Part shown: piece by piece, positions 14,552-19,679 of the stretch | Numbering within the stretch: position 1 is the first letter of the stretch | How the letters are laid out: every line of letters starts with the position of its first letter | Assembly: GCA_003133265.1 (NCBI GenBank) | Contig: PKWQ01000280.1 | Location: forward strand, 1-19,679 | Source: Acetobacteraceae bacterium | Lineage (GTDB): Bacteria > Pseudomonadota > Alphaproteobacteria > Acetobacterales > Acetobacteraceae | Length of the DNA: 19,679 nucleotides | Reading direction: 5' to 3' | The notes under the pieces: generated by a model | What the model was told of the DNA's origin: nothing | The model's database searches: none | The model's input: the letters and a program-made list of their open reading frames with translations, nothing else | Translations under genes and position numbers: made by a program

Positions 14552-15319
14552 TCAAGAGAACCTAGAAAAATCCGGCTTCCGCTTTTCCATGAACGCGGCG
14601 AACGCCTCCTGCGCTTCCGGGGAGGCGAGACGTTCGCGGAACAGCACCAGTTCCTCGTCGATCCGGCCGGCGACATCCGGCGCGCCGTGCCGGATCAGGC
14701 GCTTGGTCAGCCGCACCGCCTGCGGCGGCAGCGCCGCCAGCCGCCGCGCCAGCCCGCGCCCGGTCTCCAGCAGCACCGCGTCGTCCACCACGCTGTTGAT
14801 CAACCCCCAATCGAGCGCGGTCGCCGCATCGATCGATTCCCCCAGTAGCAGCATCGCGGATGCGCGGCGATGGCCGAGTGCGGCCGGCGCCAGCAGCGAA
14901 CTCCCCGCCTCCGGCACCACCCCAAGGCTGGTGAACGGCATCTGGAACCGGGCCGAGCGGGCGGCGACGATCAGATCGCAATGGAACAGCATGGTGGTTC
15001 CGACACCGATCGCCATGCCGTTGACCGCCGCGACCAGCGGCTTTTGCAGCTTCGACAAGGCCGGCAGGAACCTCCCGCCGGGACGGTTCGGGCCTTCCCG
15101 CGCCGGCTGCTGGAAATCCTTGATGTCATTGCCAGAGGTGAAGGCGTCGCCGGTGCCGGTCAGCATTACCACGCGCACGGCGGGATCGGCGTCGGCCTGC
15201 TCGAAGCCGACGCTGATCGCCTCGTACATCGCCCGCGTCAGGGCGTTCTTCTTCTCCGGCCGGTTCAGCCGGATCTCCATCACGCCGTCGGCGCGGGAGA
15301 CGACAATATGCTCGGACAT
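14552..15319 (-). CDS. Enoyl-CoA hydratase/isomerase family protein (crotonase)
   Basis: Crotonase-fold enzymes hydrate or isomerise enoyl-CoA thioesters in the cytoplasm. The 255-aa length is normal. MEIRLNRPEKKNALT opens the domain. The oxyanion-hole segments are FTSGNDIKDF (about 60-69) and NGMAIGVGTTMLFHCDLIVAA (about 101-121), and the active-site Glu is in LGVVPEAGSS. The first Glu of true hydratases (GGGCE in rat mitochondrial ECH) is replaced here by GVGTT, so an isomerase or another crotonase reaction is as likely as hydration. GGAG lies a few bases before the ATG; the frame is open further upstream, but that part only mirrors the reductase gene. The start is 37 bases after the reductase stop, in an apparent operon. 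Confidence 0.88.
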   Translation of the reverse strand: MSEHIVVSRADGVMEIRLNRPEKKNALTRAMYEAISVGFEQADADPAVRVVMLTGTGDAFTSGNDIKDFQQPAREGPNRPGGRFLPALSKLQKPLVAAVNGMAIGVGTTMLFHCDLIVAARSARFQMPFTSLGVVPEAGSSLLAPAALGHRRASAMLLLGESIDAATALDWGLINSVVDDAVLLETGRGLARRLAALPPQAVRLTKRLIRHGAPDVAGRIDEELVLFRERLASPEAQEAFAAFMEKRKPDFSRFS

Positions 15320-15356
15320 CGTTCTCTCCCGCGCCAGGGCGCTTATTTCGGGGCGG

Positions 15357-16268
15357 CTACTTCTTGGCGCCGAGTTCCTCGCCGGCCAGCTTCTCCGACA
15401 GCCGCGCGAACTCGGTGTGATCCGCCCCTGGGCCCAGCAACAGGGCGGTGGACGCCGCCAGTTCCCGGCACAGGGCCGAGAACGGGGTCGGGGTTCCGGT
15501 CTCACGCCCGACGCCGAGCGCGATGGACAGGTCCTTCACCAGCAGATCGAGCGAGAAGCCGCTGTCGAACTTCCGCGACAGCACGAACTGCTTGAACTTC
15601 TTCTGCGTCGAGTTGTTCATCCCCGTCGCCGCGTTCAGCACGTCCACCATCACCTCGGCATCCAGCCCGAAGCGCTGCCCGATCAGCAGCGCCTCGATGC
15701 CGATCAGGAAGCCGCCGGCGCTGACCAGATTGTTCAGCGCCTTCATCGCCTGCCCCGACCCGACGGCGCCGGTGCGCAGGATGGAGGTGCCCATCCCTTC
15801 AAGCACCGGCAGCGCCTTGTCGATGATCGCCGCGTCGCCGCCGACCATGATCGCGAGCTGCCCCGTCTTCGCCCGCGACACCCCGCCGGAGACCGGCGCG
15901 TCGATCAGGTGCCCGCCCAGTGCGGCCACACGCTCGGCCAGGCGCTGGGTGACGGTCGGCTCGCCCGAACTCATCTCGATCACGATGGTGCCGGGCCGGA
16001 TGCCGGCCAGGATGCTGTCCTCGGCATCCGCCAGCACATGGGAGACAATCTTGCTGGTCGGCAACATCGTGATCACCACGTTCGACCCTGCCGCCAGCTG
16101 CTTCAGGCTGTCGGGGGCGAAACCCCCGATCTGCTGGACGAAGTTGTCGGCGACCTCGCGGCGGCTGTCATTGACATGCACGGTGAAGCCGGCGCGCACC
16201 AGACAGGCCGCCATCGGCCAGCCCATGTTGCCGACGCCGACGAACCCGACTGTGGGTTTCTCCGACAT
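15357..16268 (-). CDS. NAD(P)-dependent beta-hydroxyacid dehydrogenase, 3-hydroxyisobutyrate dehydrogenase family
   Basis: The 303-aa protein reversibly oxidises a beta-hydroxyacid to a semialdehyde or keto acid with NAD(P). The Rossmann fold starts with GFVGVGNMG (8-16). Asn33-Asp34-Ser35-Arg36 at the end of beta-2 could favour NADP, but this is not decisive. The substrate motif DAPVSGG lies at 123-129, and the catalytic Lys176 in GSGQAMKALNN. LLVKDL (Lys245) is also conserved in the family. It starts 3 bases after the PcaC-like stop, so translation is probably coupled. The context with a crotonase and a CoA-transferase suggests catabolism of branched-chain or hydroxy acids; the substrate is unknown. 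Confidence 0.92.
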   Translation of the reverse strand: MSEKPTVGFVGVGNMGWPMAACLVRAGFTVHVNDSRREVADNFVQQIGGFAPDSLKQLAAGSNVVITMLPTSKIVSHVLADAEDSILAGIRPGTIVIEMSSGEPTVTQRLAERVAALGGHLIDAPVSGGVSRAKTGQLAIMVGGDAAIIDKALPVLEGMGTSILRTGAVGSGQAMKALNNLVSAGGFLIGIEALLIGQRFGLDAEVMVDVLNAATGMNNSTQKKFKQFVLSRKFDSGFSLDLLVKDLSIALGVGRETGTPTPFSALCRELAASTALLLGPGADHTEFARLSEKLAGEELGAKK

Positions 16269-16271
16269 GGC

Positions 16272-16697
16272 TCAGTCGCCGCTCTTGGCAGCGCCGCTCT
16301 TGGCTGCATCGACTTCCTTGAACACCTCGGTGGCGATCTTGAACGCCTCCAGGCTGGCGGGAATGCCGCAATAGCCGCCGACCTGCAGCAGCACTTCCTT
16401 GATCTCGTCGCGGGTCACGCCGTTGGTCAGCGCCGCGCGCAGATGCAGCCGCAGCTCGGCGCCACGGTTCAGCGCCGACAGCATCGCCAGATTGATGATG
16501 CTGCGGGTCTTCCGCTCCAGGCCCGGACGGGTCCAGACCATGCCCCAGGCGACCTCGGTGGTCAGCTGCTGGAAGGCGGCGTTGAAATCGTCGGCACGGG
16601 CCAGCGAGGCATCCACATAGTCGGCGCCGAGCACCGAACGGCGGACCTCGAGGCCCTTCTTGAACAGGTCGCTGGAATATTCGGGACGGTCGGCCAT
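16272..16697 (-). CDS. Carboxymuconolactone decarboxylase (PcaC-like) family protein
   Basis: This is a small helical protein (141 aa) of the CMD/AhpD superfamily. The C-terminal signature HLRAALTNGVTRDEIKEVLLQVGGYCGIPASLEAF is of the 4-carboxymuconolactone decarboxylase type. The CxxC pair of peroxidase-type AhpD is absent, so a decarboxylase or lyase-like role fits better than a redox role. AGGAGA stands 7 bases before the ATG. It appears to be the first gene of the minus-strand catabolic set and is divergent from the penicillin acylase gene across 141 bases. The C-terminus ends in a short duplicated AKSGA/AKSGD. Without other protocatechuate-pathway genes nearby, the true substrate is uncertain and the symbol pcaC is not justified. 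Confidence 0.87.
   Translation of the reverse strand: MADRPEYSSDLFKKGLEVRRSVLGADYVDASLARADDFNAAFQQLTTEVAWGMVWTRPGLERKTRSIINLAMLSALNRGAELRLHLRAALTNGVTRDEIKEVLLQVGGYCGIPASLEAFKIATEVFKEVDAAKSGAAKSGD
16277..16304. repeat. In-frame 15-bp tandem duplication at the 3' end of the PcaC-like gene
   Basis: CGCCGCTCTTGGC occurs at 16277-16289 and again at 16292-16304, an offset of 15 bases or five codons. It adds a second AKSG unit to the disordered C-terminal tail. Confidence 0.7.
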
Positions 16698-16838
16698 GGA
16701 TGTTCTCCTCTGCTTTCTGGATGGCCGGACGGTAGAGATTGCCAGCCGACCCGGCAAGCTGTGGCCGGCCGCCTCGATCTGCCAGCCATCGCATAAACGA
16801 CACTTCCCTTTCCGGGCGCACGCGGTCACCCTTGCGGC

Positions 16839-19160
16839 GTGCGCTCTCCATTTCAAAGGCCGATCCGCCTGCTGATCGCGATCCCCCTGGTCCTGCTGCT
16901 GGCGGCGGCTGTCATCATCGGCGCGGTGCTGTGGTGGAGCCTGCCCTCCACCCGCCAGACCGCGGCCATTCCCGGCCTGTCGGCGCCGGTGGAGATCGGC
17001 TTCGACCAGGACGGCGTCCCGCGCATCCACGCCGCCTCGGCGCTGGACGCCGCCGCCGCGCTCGGCTTCGTGCATGCGCGCGACCGCATGTTCCAGATGG
17101 ACCTGATGCGTCGCAACGCCTCGGGCCGGCTGTCGGAGATCGCCGGGCCGGTGACGCTGCGGCTTGATCGCTCGATGCGCGTGCTCGGCCTGCGCCGCCG
17201 GGCGGAGGCCGACCTGGCCGGCCTGCCGGCGGAGACGCGCGCGATGCTCGACGCCTACGCGCGCGGGGTGAATGCCTGGATCACCGCGCGCGGGCGGTTC
17301 GCCGCGCCGGAATTCCTGCTGTTCGGCGCCCCGGAGCCGTGGATGCCGGTCGACAGCCTGCTCTGGGGCAAGACGATGGGGCTATGGCTGTCGGGCAACT
17401 GGCACACCGAACTCGCCCGCCTGTCGCTGGCCGGCAAGGTGCCGCAACGGATCATCGCCGAACTCTGGCCGCCCGATATCGCCGGCGGCCGGCGGGCTGC
17501 CGCGCTCATGCCCGACCGCCGCTTCGCCGAGGCCGCCGGACGGCTCACGACAAGCCTGCCGCATTTCCCCGATCCCTTCACCCAGCCCGACAGCGCCTCG
17601 AACGAATGGGCGGTGGACGGACGCCACAGCGCCACCGGCGCGCCGCTGCTGGCCGGCGACCCGCATCTGGCGCTCGGCCTGCCCGGCATCTGGTACCTGG
17701 CGCGGATCGAGACGCCCGAGGGCGTGCTGGCCGGCGCCACCGGGCCGGGCGTGCCGTTCCTGGTGCTGGGCCACAACGGCCACATCGCCTGGACCTTCAC
17801 CACCACCGGCGCTGATGTACAAGACGTATTCATCGAAACGCAGACAACGGACGGCACCGGCTACCTGACCCCGGACGGCCCGCGCCCGTTCGCGGTGCGT
17901 CAGGAGCGCATCAAGGTGCGCGGCGGGCCGGACGAGGTGCTGACGGTCCGCGAGACCCGCCATGGGCCGGTGATCAGCGACCTCGGCAACGGCGACGGCG
18001 CGGTGCTCGCGGTCTCGATGGGCAATCTGGCGCCCGGCGACACCGCCGCCGCCGGGCTGTTCGCGCTGAACCAGGCGCACGACATCGCCGAGGCAGGGCT
18101 GGCGGCCGGACGCATCAGCGCGCCAGCGCAGAACCTGCTGGTCGCCGACCGCGCGCGCATCGCCGTCTACGTCACCGGCCGGGTGCCGGTGCGCCGCGCG
18201 GGCGACGGGCGCGCGCCGGTCGAGGGCGCGGACGGCACGTATGACTGGACCGGCTTGGCTGGCGGCGCGCAACTGCCGCGCGTCGTCTCGCCCGCCAGTG
18301 GACGGCTGGTCAACGCCAACGAGCGCATCGCCCCGCCCGGATTTCCGATCTTCATGGGCCGCGACTGGTTCGGCGACTGGCGCGCCCGACGCATCCACGA
18401 CATGCTGGAAGCCACCGACCGCCACACGGTCGAGGGCTTCGTCCGCATGCAGACGGACATCAAGAGCGCCTTCGCCGCCGAACTGCTGCCGACGCTGCTC
18501 GCCGTGCAGCCACCGCCAGGACCGGACGCGCGCGCCCATGCGCTGCTGGAAGGCTGGGACGGCAGCATGCGGATGGACTTGCCGCAGCCGCTGATCTTCA
18601 ACGCCTGGATCGCGCGTTTCCATGCCCTGCTGTTGCAACGCAACGCCATCCCCGAAGCCTCCGCCGGGCCGATGGCCGAGACGGTGGCCTTCGCCCTCTC
18701 CGCCGACGGCGCGCACTGGTGCGGCGACGACTGCACCGGCCTGCTGCGCCGATCGCTGAGCGAGGCGGTGCGCGCGCTGTCGGCCCAATTCGGCGACGAT
18801 CCCGCCGCCTGGCGCTGGAGCCGCGCGCACCGGGCGGTCTTCGCCCATCCGGTGCTGCGCGCGATACCGATCCTCGGCCCACTCACCACGGCGCGGATCG
18901 ACGCCCCCGGCGACGACAGCACGGTCGACCGCCAGGGCAACCGCGGCGGCGCATTCGATTCCGTGCATGGCGCGTCCTATCGCGGGGTGTACGACCTCGC
19001 CGATCTCGACCGCAGCCGCTTCGTCATCGCCCCTGGCCAATCCGGCAATCCGCTGTCGCGCCATAATCGTGATTTTCTCTTGCGCTGGCGGGATGGCGAA
19101 ACGGTTATGCTCGGCCCAAATCCCGGGAAGGTCACCGCGACGATCCGGCTGATACCATGA
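16839..19160 (+). CDS. Penicillin acylase family N-terminal-nucleophile amidohydrolase
   Basis: Members cleave amide bonds of penicillins, acyl-homoserine lactones or other N-acyl compounds after self-cleavage into alpha and beta chains, normally in the periplasm. The 773-aa product has a hydrophobic N-terminus (10-33), as a signal or anchor. The alpha region shows FDQDGVPRIHA and ALGFVHARDRMFQMDLMRRNASGRLSE. The predicted nucleophile is Ser254 in DSASNEWAVDG, directly followed by PLLAGDPHL. Then come LGHNGHIAWTFT and, near the end, GQSGNPLSRHNRDFLLRW. The start is GTG 16839 with a poor ribosome site; it keeps the signal segment complete. Whether the substrate is a lactam, a homoserine lactone or another amide cannot be read from sequence. 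The gene is divergent from the catabolic set, 16 bases before the RDD gene. Confidence 0.88.
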   Translation: MRSPFQRPIRLLIAIPLVLLLAAAVIIGAVLWWSLPSTRQTAAIPGLSAPVEIGFDQDGVPRIHAASALDAAAALGFVHARDRMFQMDLMRRNASGRLSEIAGPVTLRLDRSMRVLGLRRRAEADLAGLPAETRAMLDAYARGVNAWITARGRFAAPEFLLFGAPEPWMPVDSLLWGKTMGLWLSGNWHTELARLSLAGKVPQRIIAELWPPDIAGGRRAAALMPDRRFAEAAGRLTTSLPHFPDPFTQPDSASNEWAVDGRHSATGAPLLAGDPHLALGLPGIWYLARIETPEGVLAGATGPGVPFLVLGHNGHIAWTFTTTGADVQDVFIETQTTDGTGYLTPDGPRPFAVRQERIKVRGGPDEVLTVRETRHGPVISDLGNGDGAVLAVSMGNLAPGDTAAAGLFALNQAHDIAEAGLAAGRISAPAQNLLVADRARIAVYVTGRVPVRRAGDGRAPVEGADGTYDWTGLAGGAQLPRVVSPASGRLVNANERIAPPGFPIFMGRDWFGDWRARRIHDMLEATDRHTVEGFVRMQTDIKSAFAAELLPTLLAVQPPPGPDARAHALLEGWDGSMRMDLPQPLIFNAWIARFHALLLQRNAIPEASAGPMAETVAFALSADGAHWCGDDCTGLLRRSLSEAVRALSAQFGDDPAAWRWSRAHRAVFAHPVLRAIPILGPLTTARIDAPGDDSTVDRQGNRGGAFDSVHGASYRGVYDLADLDRSRFVIAPGQSGNPLSRHNRDFLLRWRDGETVMLGPNPGKVTATIRLIP

Positions 19161-19176
19161 ACCGACAGGCACAAAG

Positions 19177-19679
19177 ATGAGCAGTTCCAATCCTCTCTAC
19201 GGCCTCGCCCTGATGCAGGACGATCTGCTGACCCGTGGCGTGCTGAGCCGCCGCTTCGCCGCCTTGTGGATCGACCTGGTGCTGATCGGCATCGCGACGA
19301 GTGGATTCCTGGCCTTTGGCGTGGCCTTCGGCCTGCTGACCCTGGGGTTCGGCTGGCATGTGCTCGGCTTCGTGCCGCTGGTGCCGTTCTTCTACCACTG
19401 GCTGACGCTGGCCAGCCCGCTCTCGGCCACGCCCGGCCAGGCGATGATGGGCCTGATCGTGCGCCGCAACGAGGACCTGCTCCGCCCGACGCTGGTAGAG
19501 GCGCTGATATCGGTCCTGCTGTTCTATCTGACGCTGGCGGTCTTCTTTCCGCTGCTGCTGCTCGCGCTGTTCACCGTGCGCAGGCGCACCCCGCACGACA
19601 TGCTGAGCGGACTTGTAGTGGTCCGCCGGCGCGCGCTCGACACGCCGATATTGACCCAGCCCGCCGGCTCCTGGAACAT
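19177..19679 (+). CDS. RDD family membrane protein, partial (3' end outside window)
   Basis: RDD proteins are small polytopic membrane proteins of mostly unknown function; some are linked to sodium/proton exchange. The frame is open from ATG 19177 to the window edge (167 codons). The founding motif appears as SRRFAALWID (R25/R26, D33). Hydrophobic helices span about 30-60, 62-80 and 105-130. TPGQAMMGLIVRR (from residue 85) and RRRTPHDMLSGLVVVRR are the other family hallmarks. It starts 16 bases after the acylase stop with a weak ribosome site, so it is probably cotranscribed. Most of the family length (about 150-170 aa) is already present, so only the tail is likely missing. Confidence 0.85.
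   Translation, partial: MSSSNPLYGLALMQDDLLTRGVLSRRFAALWIDLVLIGIATSGFLAFGVAFGLLTLGFGWHVLGFVPLVPFFYHWLTLASPLSATPGQAMMGLIVRRNEDLLRPTLVEALISVLLFYLTLAVFFPLLLLALFTVRRRTPHDMLSGLVVVRRRALDTPILTQPAGSWN

Noticed and set aside
12936..14560. Direct repeats, att sites or IS ends flanking the AT-rich cassette
   Set aside because: Only short matches such as CAATCT were found near both edges. No duplication or terminal inverted repeat could be supported by eye.
14589..16796. A 735-codon open frame on the plus strand across the crotonase, reductase and PcaC-like genes
   Set aside because: It mirrors three well-recognised minus-strand genes and has no recognisable domain.
17382..19190. A 602-codon open frame on the minus strand opposite the penicillin acylase gene
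   Set aside because: It is a composition-driven shadow with no family resemblance; the plus-strand protein carries all acylase motifs.

Overview
The window is about 19.7 kb of mostly very GC-rich DNA (47 of 60 bases are G/C at 10261-10320). The gene content suggests a Gram-negative, probably alphaproteobacterial chromosome: a YbhGFSR-type efflux system, CorC, a GH17-GT2 glucan synthase-like protein, small CoA-catabolism genes, and penicillin acylase next to RDD. Rhodospirillales/Acetobacteraceae is my best guess, but it is inference only. I see no rRNA, tRNA, CRISPR array or insertion sequence.

Layout. 1-660 (minus) is the 5' part of an unrecognised membrane-anchored helical protein that runs off the left edge; its base composition is less GC-rich. 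661-1119 is a regulatory gap with two divergent extended -10 motifs and three CGTTACA direct repeats spaced exactly 14 bp. 1120-6279 (plus) is a tightly coupled five-gene export operon: membrane fusion protein, two separate ABC ATPases, two ABC-2 permeases. It has the same order as E. coli ybhGFSR, but the YbhF double ATPase is split into two genes. 6336-7470 (plus) holds a TenA-family protein coupled to a small PPOX-class flavin/F420-type protein. 7484-8782 (minus) is a CorC/HlyC transporter, divergent from 8997-11690 (plus), a large membrane protein joining a GH17 glucanosyl-transferase domain to a processive GT2 synthase.

11724-16697 (minus) is a catabolic gene set: PcaC-like protein, 3-hydroxyisobutyrate dehydrogenase-like reductase, crotonase and CaiB-type CoA-transferase. 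It is split between the crotonase and the CoA-transferase by an AT-rich insert (about 13.0-14.55 kb; only 9 of 60 bases are G/C at 13561-13620). The insert carries two convergent genes, a stand-alone GT51 peptidoglycan glycosyltransferase domain (plus) and a single-pass membrane helical protein (minus). This two-gene cassette is the best candidate in the window for something undescribed. 16839-19160 (plus) is a penicillin acylase-family hydrolase, followed by an RDD membrane protein that runs off the right edge.

How the genes may work together (inference): the export operon would expel toxic compounds, the minus-strand set would degrade an acyl-CoA or branched-chain/aromatic acid, and the acylase could release acids from amides. 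The GT51 cassette looks like acquired accessory DNA and has no visible link to the surrounding pathway.
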